From: an uncultured Actinomycetes bacterium
GTDB lineage: Bacteria > Actinomycetota > Actinomycetes > S36-B12 > CAIYMF01
Reading direction: 5' to 3'
Length of the DNA stretch: 33,351 bases
NCBI GenBank assembly: GCA_903918645.1
Contig: CAIXFH010000042.1
Location: 1-33,351, forward strand
Shown here piece by piece: positions 25,861-33,351 of this stretch. The notes below the pieces were generated by a model, which saw nothing but the letters and a program-made list of their open reading frames with translations, ran no database searches and was not told where the DNA came from. Each line of letters starts with the position of its first letter. Within the stretch, counting starts at the first letter, position 1. A program made the position numbers and the translations under genes.

Positions 25861-27626
25861 GCGGTGCCTCGTCGGCGGATCCAGAAGAAGTACACGGCAG
25901 GTGGAAGTGCGAAAAGTGCTAGCAACTCAAGCACAACCACCGGCGCCAAGGAGCCAGCGAGATCAGTGGCACGGTACGCCGCAACATCGGTCACCGTGCC
26001 CACCACGTCAGAGCCTGAACCAGCAGTGTCCGGCCCACCTTGGGGTTGCCCAGTATCAGGGTTGACGACTCCACCGCTACCGCCATTGTTGCCACCATCT
26101 GGCGTCGTGCCACCGGTCGGTGCAGCACTCGGCGACGGGCCACCGGTCGGTGCAGCACTCGGGGTAGTGGAGTCACTGGTCGCCGAAGGCTTGGGGGTTG
26201 GATTCCCGGTGGTGCCGTTGTTGCCACCATCGCTGCAAGGTCCAGCACCCCGAGCATCACACGCGGGTGGCTGAGGCGCGATCTCGGCGAGGTAGTTGCG
26301 CTTTGGATTTCCCTTGACGAAGGTCGGGTTGTTACACGTGTTGACGCTCTTCTGCGAGAGGTCAACACCAGGATCGGCCAACTTCAGCTTTGCCGTCTGA
26401 TCGAAGGAAGCCTGCACCAAGTTGATGGGCAGGGGCGAGTATCCGATCGGGCCCATCTCGGCCTGGCCCTGGCAGATCGAGTAGTAGAGATAGTCGGCGA
26501 GTGTCTGGCGCTTAGCAGTGGTCATGCGAGTGTCTGTTGGCGATGTCGGAATCACCATGTACGAGTAGGACGACAGCGGATATGTGCGCTTGTCGGTGTA
26601 GGTGTAAACGTTGCTGAGATCCTGCAGCAGGTAGTTGGCAGAGGTCTTGTCCTGATTGATCTTTGCCTGCGTGAGCGCAACCGCCACGTTGTACTGAGTC
26701 GGCAGGGCGAAGTTGCCAGAAGCGTTCTCCAACTTCACAACGGGGAAGTTCTTCGCCAAGGCGTATGAGTACTCGTCATAGCCGATTGCGCCGTTGGCGG
26801 ACTGGGATGTCAGGAAGTTGATGACGCCGTCGGACCCGTTCTGAGCTACGGCCTGGCCCTTGCGCGGGTAGTACTCAGTGTCGCCGTCCTGCCCGAGGAA
26901 TGGTCGCCAAATGTTCGGATACATCTTGTTCAGATACCGCGTGAACTGGGCGGTGGAACCCGACCCTTCAGAGTGCACCACCGGAATGATCGTGATCGAC
27001 GGCAACTTTCGGCCGTTGTTGTCGGCCGTGATCGCAGGATCGTTCCAGTTGGTGATCTGGTTGGTGAATATCTTGGCCAACGTCTGTCCGGAGAGCCGAA
27101 GATTGCGAACCAGTTTTCCAGCCACCTTGATCTGGTACGGGAACGCAGTGCCGCCGGCGACGATGGGCAGGTAGGCATAGCCTCGACACGACGCCCCATT
27201 CGGCGGGTTATCGCTCGGGTCCTGACACGGCGAATCAGCGTCGCCGGTGACCTTGTCGCGGCCCTGATAACCGATGTCCGTCACCGCAAAGTCCGTGGTG
27301 CGGTTGGTGAAATCTTTGCGACCCTGGGCCGAACCGGTGGAGGTGAACACCACCTGCAACCCGTTCTGCGTGACATCGGCGACCCACTGGTTGACCGCGT
27401 TGGCGCTCCAGCTCGAACCCGATCCAGTGATCTGAGCGTGCGCGCCAGCGGCCGGTCGGATCACGGCTGAGGCCGCAGTCAACGGGCTAGCCACGAGACC
27501 TGCCACGACCAGGCCCAAGGTGACGAGACCCGCAGATCGATTACGACGCATGACTATTCCCCGAGGTGTTGTGACGATCGAACGCTGGACCGGTGGCTGA
27601 GAGGCACGAGGCCCGGACGACGTCAT
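25857..27626 (-). CDS. PstS-like phosphate-binding protein with C-terminal membrane anchor
   Basis: A 589-aa exported protein with a PstS-type binding domain: ITGSGSSWSANAV near the mature N-terminus, FAVTDIGYQG, and the phosphate loop HSEGSGSTAQFTRYL. PstS in other actinobacteria is a lipoprotein; here there is no lipobox, and a 110-residue Pro/Gly/Thr linker leads to a membrane helix (APVVVLELLALFALPPAVYFF) and a basic tail. The linker holds a 30-bp DNA repeat (26110-26162). The signal peptide follows MRRNRSAGLV. Start is ambiguous: ATG 27626 overlaps the pstA stop by 4 bp as elsewhere in this operon, while ATG 27551 gives a more normal signal peptide. It lies third from last in the operon. 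Confidence 0.88.
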   Translation of the reverse strand: MTSSGPRASQPPVQRSIVTTPRGIVMRRNRSAGLVTLGLVVAGLVASPLTAASAVIRPAAGAHAQITGSGSSWSANAVNQWVADVTQNGLQVVFTSTGSAQGRKDFTNRTTDFAVTDIGYQGRDKVTGDADSPCQDPSDNPPNGASCRGYAYLPIVAGGTAFPYQIKVAGKLVRNLRLSGQTLAKIFTNQITNWNDPAITADNNGRKLPSITIIPVVHSEGSGSTAQFTRYLNKMYPNIWRPFLGQDGDTEYYPRKGQAVAQNGSDGVINFLTSQSANGAIGYDEYSYALAKNFPVVKLENASGNFALPTQYNVAVALTQAKINQDKTSANYLLQDLSNVYTYTDKRTYPLSSYSYMVIPTSPTDTRMTTAKRQTLADYLYYSICQGQAEMGPIGYSPLPINLVQASFDQTAKLKLADPGVDLSQKSVNTCNNPTFVKGNPKRNYLAEIAPQPPACDARGAGPCSDGGNNGTTGNPTPKPSATSDSTTPSAAPTGGPSPSAAPTGGTTPDGGNNGGSGGVVNPDTGQPQGGPDTAGSGSDVVGTVTDVAAYRATDLAGSLAPVVVLELLALFALPPAVYFFWIRRRGTA

Positions 27627-28975
27627 CGACTGCCGACCTTCTGACGCGCCAAGAAGCGAGTGATCACAAAGAGCAGAAGCACCAGCATCAACAACACGCT
27701 GGCGGCACCGAAGCCACGCGCAATGAACAGGGGCTCACCGCTGCGCACTGCCGAGAAGACGAAGAGAGGAAGCGAATTCATCGGCTCGTTGAACGGATCG
27801 GTGTTCATGAACGTTGAGGCGCCCGAAGTGAGAAGTACAGGCGAGGTCTCGCCAACGCCGCGAGCAATTCCCAGGATCAATGCCGTGGCCAGGCCTGAAC
27901 GCACTGTAGGCAGAACCACCATTCGCACGGTCTGCCACTTCGATGCACCAAGGGCCAGGCTCGCCTCACGCAACCCAGCAGGCATGACACGCAGTACCAC
28001 GTCTGAGGCCCGAGCGATGATCGGCAGCATCATGACAAAAATGGCTGCGGCTGCTGCGATTCCGGTGCGCGATATTCCTAACGTCACGATGAGCACGGTG
28101 TAGATGAACAGCCCCGCAACGATCGAAGGCAAGGCGGTCATAGCCTCAACCACCGTGCGGACAACACGCGAGAACGGACCCCCGACTTCGTTCATGTAGA
28201 CCGCCGTGCCGACACCGAGCGGAAGCGCGAACAGCACCGCGATGCCGATTTCGATGAGCGAGCCGACGACCGCATGCAGGATGCCACCGTGATCGAGCGA
28301 ACTCGTCGGCCGCACCCCCGCCATGTCCTCGGTGAAGAAGTTGATGTGCACCAGCGCTTCCGCGCCTCGTAGGAACGTAAACACGATGGCCGAAAGGAGG
28401 GCGCCAAAGACCATGATCGCGCCAGCACGAACCACCGCGCCTGCGACCCGATCGACCACGACCGTGCGCGGGTTCGCCATCGCGGTAACACCCGAGTACA
28501 TGGCCACGAAGGCCACGAACCACAGCAGGACGAATCCCACCCGCCCGGTGAAGGGCATAATCTGCGTGCTTATCAGCCAGACCACAGCAAACGACCCAGC
28601 CAGCGAACCGCAGAAAGACAGAGTCTCATCTTGTGTCCGCGAACTCAGGGCACGGGGTAGATCGGGTCCAGCGTGCTCTGGCGCATTGGGATTGCGCACC
28701 GACCTCACGAAGTCCGACGCATACCCGCCCTCGGCCGCGGTCGGCACGTGCGGCACGTGCGGCAGCACATCGCCGAGCCCTTCGGGGCTCATCGTGGTTA
28801 CGTTCTGCGCCGAGTCATAGGGAGCTGAGCCAGGTAACCCAGGGCTCAGAACAACCGCATAGCCTCCGGTGACGGTCCCTGGGTAATCCTCGGGCGAGCC
28901 CAGCGCGGTCACGGCCGCTGCCGACACGGGCGCATCGCCTGAGTCGCCGTCAGGAGCCTCGATCGTCGTTGTCAT
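27623..28975 (-). CDS. pstA: Phosphate ABC transporter permease PstA, with long N-terminal extension
   Basis: A 450-aa inner-membrane permease. The C-terminal 270 residues are a normal PstA with the conserved cytoplasmic loop RASDVVLRVMPAGLREASLALGASKWQTV that contacts the ATPase, and AALILGIARGVGETSPVLLT-like end. PstA is usually about 280-300 aa; here about 120 residues of acidic, Gly/Pro-rich cytoplasmic sequence and two extra membrane segments (FVLLWFVAFVAMY and the one before) precede the core. ATG 28975 has GGGGGAG 5 bp upstream. It follows pstC by 10 bp and overlaps the PstS-like gene by 4 bp if that starts at 27626. Confidence 0.93.
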   Translation of the reverse strand: MTTTIEAPDGDSGDAPVSAAAVTALGSPEDYPGTVTGGYAVVLSPGLPGSAPYDSAQNVTTMSPEGLGDVLPHVPHVPTAAEGGYASDFVRSVRNPNAPEHAGPDLPRALSSRTQDETLSFCGSLAGSFAVVWLISTQIMPFTGRVGFVLLWFVAFVAMYSGVTAMANPRTVVVDRVAGAVVRAGAIMVFGALLSAIVFTFLRGAEALVHINFFTEDMAGVRPTSSLDHGGILHAVVGSLIEIGIAVLFALPLGVGTAVYMNEVGGPFSRVVRTVVEAMTALPSIVAGLFIYTVLIVTLGISRTGIAAAAAIFVMMLPIIARASDVVLRVMPAGLREASLALGASKWQTVRMVVLPTVRSGLATALILGIARGVGETSPVLLTSGASTFMNTDPFNEPMNSLPLFVFSAVRSGEPLFIARGFGAASVLLMLVLLLFVITRFLARQKVGSR

Positions 28976-28985
28976 CTCACTCCCC

Positions 28986-30008
28986 CTAGTCAGCGTTCGC
29001 GCCGCTACGACTACGCGCAACAATCGTGGCGGCGAGCGTGTTGATGATCAGGGTGATGACGAACAGGACAAAGCCCGCTGTCAGCAGGGCCGAGAGTTGT
29101 GCCGATGTCGCTTCGCCAAATCGTCCAGCGATCAAGGCCGACACCGTGCTGGTGCCGATTTCCAGTGGACGAAACTTGATGTCGAAGGCCGGCGAAATGA
29201 TGAGTACCACGGCGATGGTCTCGCCTAGGGCGCGGCCAAGGCTCAGCATTGTTCCGCCAATAATCCCGCCGCGACCGAACGGCAGCACAACGGTCCTGAT
29301 CATTCCCCAGCGAGTTGAGCCAAGAGCCAGTGCTGCTTCTCTCTCACCAATCGGTGCCTGCGAGAAGACCTGGCGCATAACTGCCGCCGCCATCGGCAGC
29401 ACCATCATCGATACAGCGATGCCCGCGATGAAGGCCGACGCTGCATAGCGTGACTGTGCCCACGGAGCCGCATTTGGATCAGTGTCGACGTGGAAGAACG
29501 GGATCCAGCCAAGATGCGTGTGGAGCCAGTGGGCAACGTGAATTGCCTTGGGCTGCAACAGGAAAAAGCCCCAAAGGCCCCAGACGATCGATGGAATCGC
29601 CGCCATGAGGTCGACCATAGAAATAAGGAATGACTTCACCTTGGGCGCGGCGTACTCACTGATGTATAGCGCAGCCGACAGTGCCAGCGGGAAAGCAATG
29701 AGCATGGCTACCAGGGCAACGGTGAAGGTCCCTACCAGGACCGCCGCGATTCCAAGCACGTCATTCTCTGGTTGCCATGAGCTCTCAGTGAAAAAGCTAA
29801 AACCGTAGCGGCGAAACGTTGGAATCGACTGCAGGCCAAGGAATACCCCGATCGCACCCATGATGACCAGGACCGAGATCCCGATCCCCTTAGCAACGAC
29901 GAAGAACACCTTGTCGCTGATCGGAAGCGCGGGATCAATAGATCGGGGAACTTCGATGACCGTCTCCGGCGCGGGGGCAGCCTCGGCTGGCTCGAGCAAC
30001 ATCGTCAT
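28986..30008 (-). CDS. pstC: Phosphate ABC transporter permease PstC
   Basis: A 340-aa inner-membrane permease, the partner of PstA in the phosphate importer. It has the PstC hallmarks: SFFTESSWQP in the periplasmic loop after helix one, LVGTFTVALVAMLIAFPLAL, MVDLMAAIPSIVWGLWGF and the ATPase-contact loop PIGEREAALALGSTRWGMI, followed by GRALGETIAVVLI. Six membrane segments are visible, with a short acidic N-terminus. It lies 78 bp after pstB; no terminator is seen between, only a 5-bp hairpin near 30052-30065. ATG 30008 is preceded by weak ribosome-binding sequence; ATG 30002 is an alternative. Confidence 0.94.
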   Translation of the reverse strand: MTMLLEPAEAAPAPETVIEVPRSIDPALPISDKVFFVVAKGIGISVLVIMGAIGVFLGLQSIPTFRRYGFSFFTESSWQPENDVLGIAAVLVGTFTVALVAMLIAFPLALSAALYISEYAAPKVKSFLISMVDLMAAIPSIVWGLWGFFLLQPKAIHVAHWLHTHLGWIPFFHVDTDPNAAPWAQSRYAASAFIAGIAVSMMVLPMAAAVMRQVFSQAPIGEREAALALGSTRWGMIRTVVLPFGRGGIIGGTMLSLGRALGETIAVVLIISPAFDIKFRPLEIGTSTVSALIAGRFGEATSAQLSALLTAGFVLFVITLIINTLAATIVARSRSGANAD

Positions 30009-30086
30009 GGCGTACCCACAAGACGAAGCACAAAGACATGTCGCAGCCTCGCGAAGTATCGCGCTGCTGCTTTATGAAGAGCGGCC

Positions 30087-30911
30087 TTATCCGAATCGGC
30101 CATTGACGTAATCCTCGGTGCGCTTGTCAACCGGACTACCGAAAATGTCTTTCGTAGCACCAGATTCCACGATCCCACCAGGTGTACCGCTTTCGGCCAA
30201 GAAGAAAGCGCACTGCTGCGATACGCGCGCGGCCTGCTGCATGTTGTGAGTAACGATCACCACAGTGACTTGCTGGCGGATCTCGTGAATCGTCTCTTCA
30301 ACTCGACGGGTCGACGTGGGGTCAAGCGCCGAGCAGGGCTCGTCCATCAGCAGAACCTCTGGGTCAACCGCCAGTGAACGGGCAATACACAGCCGCTGCT
30401 GCTGACCACCCGAGAGCGCGGCTCCAGGTTCTTTGAGACGGTCCTTGACTTCTTTCCACAGACTCGCGCGAGTAAGGCTGCGCTCGATCAAATCCTCACG
30501 ATCAGAGCGGGAAATCCTGGTTCCAGTGAGTTTGAGCCCAGCCGTGACGTTGTCAGCGATCGACATCGCTGGGAACGGGTTCGGCTTCTGGAACACCATG
30601 CCGATTCGCTTGCGCGTCTCGGTAATGCGGTGCCCCGACTCGTAGATGTCCATACCGTCGAGGAGCACCTCACCGTTAAGCCGCGCCGATGGCACGAGTT
30701 CGTGCATCCGGTTGAGTACACGCAGGAACGTGGACTTCCCGCAGCCCGATGGGCCGATCAAAGCCGTAACAGTGTTGGCGGGCATATCGAGCGACACTCG
30801 CTCAAGCACCTTGTTACTACCGAACCAAGCTGAGATGTTGCGCGCCTCGAGCGAGCCACCCCCTGTTTCCGGCCGGCCGATACCCGACGACGTGTCCATG
30901 ATGACGGTCAC
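30087..30911 (-). CDS. pstB: Phosphate ABC transporter ATPase PstB
   Basis: A 274-aa ABC ATPase that powers phosphate import. Walker A is GPSGCGKS (53-60), signature LSGGQ (166-170), Walker B LLMDEP (187-192), and the H-loop histidine is in [21 protein letters not shown] is the PstB-specific stretch after Walker A. The GTG start at 30911 has GGAGG 8 bp upstream and overlaps the stop of the preceding hypothetical gene by 4 bp (GTGA). In most bacteria pstB is last in pstSCAB; here it precedes pstC and pstA, and phoU is absent from the window. Confidence 0.96.
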   Translation of the reverse strand: MTVIMDTSSGIGRPETGGGSLEARNISAWFGSNKVLERVSLDMPANTVTALIGPSGCGKSTFLRVLNRMHELVPSARLNGEVLLDGMDIYESGHRITETRKRIGMVFQKPNPFPAMSIADNVTAGLKLTGTRISRSDREDLIERSLTRASLWKEVKDRLKEPGAALSGGQQQRLCIARSLAVDPEVLLMDEPCSALDPTSTRRVEETIHEIRQQVTVVIVTHNMQQAARVSQQCAFFLAESGTPGGIVESGATKDIFGSPVDKRTEDYVNGRFG

Positions 30912-31327
30912 AGCGATACCTCCGGCTGAACTGTCGCTAGCTGCGATCGCTGCCAGGGGAATTCGCGCGGACCATCAAGATCGGATGCGGGAGCAGTAGG
31001 CGCAGCCACTCGGAACTGTTCGAGGTTGTATCTGCACTCGCGCTCATGCCTGAAGCCCCGGCCCGCGTTGGCAACCGATCCGTCGATGCCGTCGAGATGC
31101 CAACTCCAGGTCGCGGTGGTCGAGTCATGCACGATGTGCGGGACACCATTGGCGACCCAGTGCCGCACTTCACCAATCGCATCGAGTGCGCATTCAGCAT
31201 CGACAAAGGACCTCGACGATCGGCCCAGTTCGCGATTGTTCGCGCCTAGCAAGCGCCAGCCCACACCGCCTTCGGAACCGCCAAGGAGTCGGTAGCCAGC
31301 CACGAGCTGAAATCTCGGCTGAGCCAT
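30908..31327 (-). CDS. Hypothetical protein, first gene of the pst-like operon
   Basis: A 139-aa soluble protein. The part [36 protein letters not shown] resembles YegP/DUF1508-like folds, where a strand-helix unit begins with a GWRL/ANGE-type strand, but the match is weak and I do not assign it. ATG 31327 has GGGAGG 5 bp upstream; the frame extends to 31528, but that part is regulatory spacer and repeats. The stop overlaps the pstB start by 4 bp, so it is the first gene of the operon and should be made with the transporter. A PHO box lies about 100 bp upstream. Confidence 0.78.
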   Translation of the reverse strand: MAQPRFQLVAGYRLLGGSEGGVGWRLLGANNRELGRSSRSFVDAECALDAIGEVRHWVANGVPHIVHDSTTATWSWHLDGIDGSVANAGRGFRHERECRYNLEQFRVAAPTAPASDLDGPREFPWQRSQLATVQPEVSL

Positions 31328-31362
31328 CCCACACCTCCCGCTTGTTCCGTTGCCGCACGATG

Positions 31363-31398
31363 TTGTGGGAGCAATCTCGGTTGTGGGAGCAATCTCGC
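31363..31398. repeat. 18-bp tandem repeat in the pst leader
   Basis: Two adjacent copies of TTGTGGGAGCAATCTCGS (31363-31380, 31381-31398) lie between the PHO box and the start of the first operon gene. They could be part of the 5-prime untranslated region or a second factor-binding site. Confidence 0.85.
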
Positions 31399-31423
31399 GC
31401 GCTCGTGCTGACAACGCGCCACT

Positions 31424-31456
31424 CTGAGGTGAACAAATGGCGTGCGCGAGGTGAAC
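31424..31456 (-). promoter_or_regulatory. PHO box (PhoP site) upstream of the pst-like operon
   Basis: On the minus strand GTTCACCTCGC (31456-31446) and GTTCACCTCAG (31434-31424) lie exactly 22 bp apart, with a degenerate 11-bp unit between. This is the PhoP direct-repeat layout and the GTTCACC core is exact. It sits in the 305-bp divergent gap (31328-31632), so it could also affect the plus-strand gene. Apart from this and the repeat, I see nothing certain in the gap. Confidence 0.78.
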
Positions 31457-31632
31457 GATCGTCGGCGCCATTTGGCAACGGCAGTGACGCTCAGTGACGA
31501 TTGCTGAGCATTCAGGTTGAGTCCACACTTCGGCGTTTCGAAACCGGCGGAATGCTGCGACAATCCGGTAACCACACCAGTGGTTTCAGTCACCTCAGTT
31601 GCCGATGGCGACAGGACTTGATCGGACCAGGC

Positions 31633-33351
31633 ATGCGCCACAGAGCCACGCGCCACACAGCTATGCGCCACACAGCTATCGGCCACACAGCTATGCGCCA
31701 CACAGCTATCGGCCGTCGCGCTCTCGCAGTTGGGGTGATGTCGCTCGCCGTGATAGCTGGCAGCCTTTCCTCCCTCGTCGGGCCGGCTTCAGCGTCGACA
31801 GTGCCATCGATTCCTTCAGGCACATCGAGCACGGGCAGCAGCACAAGCGCGGCCTCCGGCGCCAGCGCCAGCGCCAGCGCCAGCGCCAACTCCACGAAGG
31901 TCAACTACCCAACAGTGGCGGCGGCAGCGCAGCAGCGTGCAGCATCAGTGAGCACAGCATCAGTGGGCAGCAAGGGCGGGGCCCCGATGGCTAACTCAAT
32001 CATTACTGGCGCGCTCTCCTATGGCGGCGGCCTCGATGGGGTCGGCGTGACAACGGGCCCACCCAAGGTCTATCTCATCTTCTGGGGCAACCAATGGGGC
32101 ACACAGGGAACGGATGCCAACAACAACATCACGCTGAGTAACGACAAACTAGCGGCGATGCCGGTGCTTCAGCAGTTCTTCAAAGGCTTGGGCACCAACG
32201 GCGAACTGTGGTCCGGGGTTATGACCCAGTCGTGCGAGACCGTGATCAACGCCACGACCTGCCCAGCCTCAGCCCAGCACGTCGGTTACCCGACAGGCGG
32301 TGCGTTAGGCGGCGCTTGGTATGACAACTCGGTGGCAATGCCCGTCAATGCCACCGACGGTGCCATCGGGGCCGAAGCCCTCGCCGGCGCAGCTCACTTC
32401 GGAAACCTCACTGCCGCAGCCAACCGCAACGTGCAATACGTGGTCATCTCACCTCCGGGAACTCACCCGGACGGGTTTAACACCCCGGGCGGCACGTGGT
32501 GCGCGTGGCACGACTACAGCGGCGACACCGCACTGGTGGGCGGCGCGGTTGCCACGCCTTACGGTGACTTCGCATTCACAAACTTGCCCTACATAGGCGA
32601 TCTCGGAGCCGGCTGCGGAGCCAACTACGTCAACCCTGGATCGCCAGGATTGATCGATGGCTTCACCATGGTCGGGGGGCACGAGTACGCCGAGACGATC
32701 TCAGATCAGTTCCCAGCTGGGGGCTGGAACGACGCAGTGGGCAACGAGAACGCCGACAAGTGCTCATGGATCGGCACTGGCGTCACCGGCGGCTCCTTCA
32801 ACCTCACCCTCAGCACGGGAACGTTCCCAGTGCAGGGCATCTGGTCCAACGACAACAACGGGTGCGCAGATTCACATGCAATCGTCACGGGTACTCCAAA
32901 CATCATCAGCACCTCACCGAGCGGCACGCTGAACGCTCCGGTCGGCACGGCCGTCAATATCCCCCTGGTCGGCTCCGGTTCGGACACCACCGTGACCAAG
33001 TACACCTTCTCGGGCGTGGGGCTACCCACGGGTCTCACCTTGAACACCGCTACTGGCGTGATCACTGGCACTCCGACCGTCCGTGGCACTTTTAAATCGT
33101 GGATCACGGCCGCAGATCCCGCTGGGGCCGTTGGATATTCGCCGATCACCTGGATCACCGGCAACACGATGACGGTAACCAAGCCCGCAAACATCACCAC
33201 GGTCGCGGGAACGGCGGTCACATCGCCGACGCCTAAGGCGACGGATTCAAACACAGGGATCACGACCTTCACCTGGACAGCAACCCCGCTACCGCCAGGC
33301 GTCATCATCGACGCCGCAACAGGTGTCATGAGCGGTACCCCGACCACCGTG
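31633..33351 (+). CDS. Large secreted protein with HEYAE motif and Ig-like repeats (3-prime end outside the window)
   Basis: An open frame of 573 codons from ATG 31633 to the window edge, with no stop. It has a His/Arg-rich n-region made of repeats, a signal peptide (VGVMSLAVIAGSLSSLVGPASA), a Ser/Ala hexamer-repeat linker, then a domain with KVYLIFWGNQWG, VISPPGTHPDGFN, WCAWHDYSGD and GGHEYAETISDQFPAGGWNDAVGNENADKC. HEYAE (H350, E351, E354) with the downstream acidic GNENADKC looks like a metal-binding, protease-like site; bacterial relatives with HELAEAVTDP-type motifs are known, and plant phosphate-induced (EXORDIUM) proteins have a similar pattern. Putative Ig (He_PIG) repeats follow (GLPTGLTLNTATGVITGTP). 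Ribosome binding site weak; several in-frame ATGs could be used. Confidence 0.85.
   Translation, partial: MRHRATRHTAMRHTAIGHTAMRHTAIGRRALAVGVMSLAVIAGSLSSLVGPASASTVPSIPSGTSSTGSSTSAASGASASASASANSTKVNYPTVAAAAQQRAASVSTASVGSKGGAPMANSIITGALSYGGGLDGVGVTTGPPKVYLIFWGNQWGTQGTDANNNITLSNDKLAAMPVLQQFFKGLGTNGELWSGVMTQSCETVINATTCPASAQHVGYPTGGALGGAWYDNSVAMPVNATDGAIGAEALAGAAHFGNLTAAANRNVQYVVISPPGTHPDGFNTPGGTWCAWHDYSGDTALVGGAVATPYGDFAFTNLPYIGDLGAGCGANYVNPGSPGLIDGFTMVGGHEYAETISDQFPAGGWNDAVGNENADKCSWIGTGVTGGSFNLTLSTGTFPVQGIWSNDNNGCADSHAIVTGTPNIISTSPSGTLNAPVGTAVNIPLVGSGSDTTVTKYTFSGVGLPTGLTLNTATGVITGTPTVRGTFKSWITAADPAGAVGYSPITWITGNTMTVTKPANITTVAGTAVTSPTPKATDSNTGITTFTWTATPLPPGVIIDAATGVMSGTPTTV
31650..31709 (+). repeat. 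15-bp tandem repeat at the start of the HEYAE gene
   Basis: Four 15-bp copies of the unit SSGCCACACAGCTAT (31650-31664, 31665-31679, 31680-31694, 31695-31709). They encode the pentapeptide repeat HTA(M/I)(R/G) within the n-region of the signal peptide and create extra in-frame ATG codons. Confidence 0.92.
31858..31890 (+). repeat. GCCAGC hexanucleotide tract
   Basis: Four consecutive GCCAGC units followed by GCCAAC encode a Ser-Ala run just after the signal peptide of the HEYAE protein. The tract is of the same type as those at 4655-4695 and 10526-10555. Confidence 0.8.

Noticed and set aside
31246-31904. Minus-strand frames opposite the start of the HEYAE gene
   Set aside because: They read through tandem repeats and have no ribosome binding site, while the plus frame shows a signal peptide and runs on for 573 codons.

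Overview
The window comes from a high-GC Gram-positive actinobacterium. The clues are the high GC, GTG and TTG starts, a GroEL2-type chaperonin ending in DMGGMDF behind CIRCE elements, glucosyl-3-phosphoglycerate synthase, a CysO-like sulfur carrier, a DUF3263/VirR-like pair, and an LAxTG-type wall-anchoring signal. I cannot place it below phylum. Gene order (groEL2, sulfur carrier, threonine-synthase-like enzyme, gpgS) resembles what I remember from Streptomyces, and the DUF3263/VirR pair near groEL2 resembles mycobacteria.

Left part (1-13 kb): groEL2 (minus) with two tandem CIRCE operators; a small acidic DUF5709-like gene; a class III aminotransferase enclosed by a 47-bp inverted repeat whose two copies are both inward-facing terminators; then a two-gene operon (threonine-synthase-like enzyme and a CysO/MoaD-like carrier) under a clear SAM-I riboswitch. 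That combination suggests methionine/homocysteine synthesis by protein-bound sulfur transfer rather than, or in addition to, threonine synthesis. Then follow gpgS, a small HETRH membrane protein, a VirR-like LytR_C protein with DUF3263, a cupin, a TVGYGD potassium channel, a DksA/TraR-type zinc finger protein and a small secreted protein.

Middle part (13-20.4 kb): a run of minus-strand genes for exported proteins: a DUF916 (WxL-interacting-protein-like) membrane-anchored protein, its coupled neighbour, a large protein with Ig-like repeats and a WxL-like C-terminus, a paralogue sharing its N-terminal domain, an Ig-like protein with an LAxTG-type sorting signal, and a small membrane protein. 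This looks like an actinobacterial version of the WxL surface complex known from Firmicutes.

Right part (20.5-31.5 kb): an unusual phosphate-transport-like operon in the order hypothetical, pstB, pstC, pstA, a TM-anchored PstS-like protein, a 905-aa anchored binding-protein-like protein, and a sortase-fold protein that appears to lack its catalytic His and Cys. Most junctions overlap by 4 bp. A separate secreted PstS-like gene lies downstream. Both transcription units have candidate PHO boxes (11-bp direct repeats of the GTTCA type), so phosphate limitation probably controls them. The window ends inside a plus-strand gene for a large secreted protein with a HEYAE motif and Ig-like repeats.

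A recurring oddity is short tandem repeats (13-18 bp, and 6-bp Ala-rich units) at gene ends, in gaps and inside exported or regulatory proteins.
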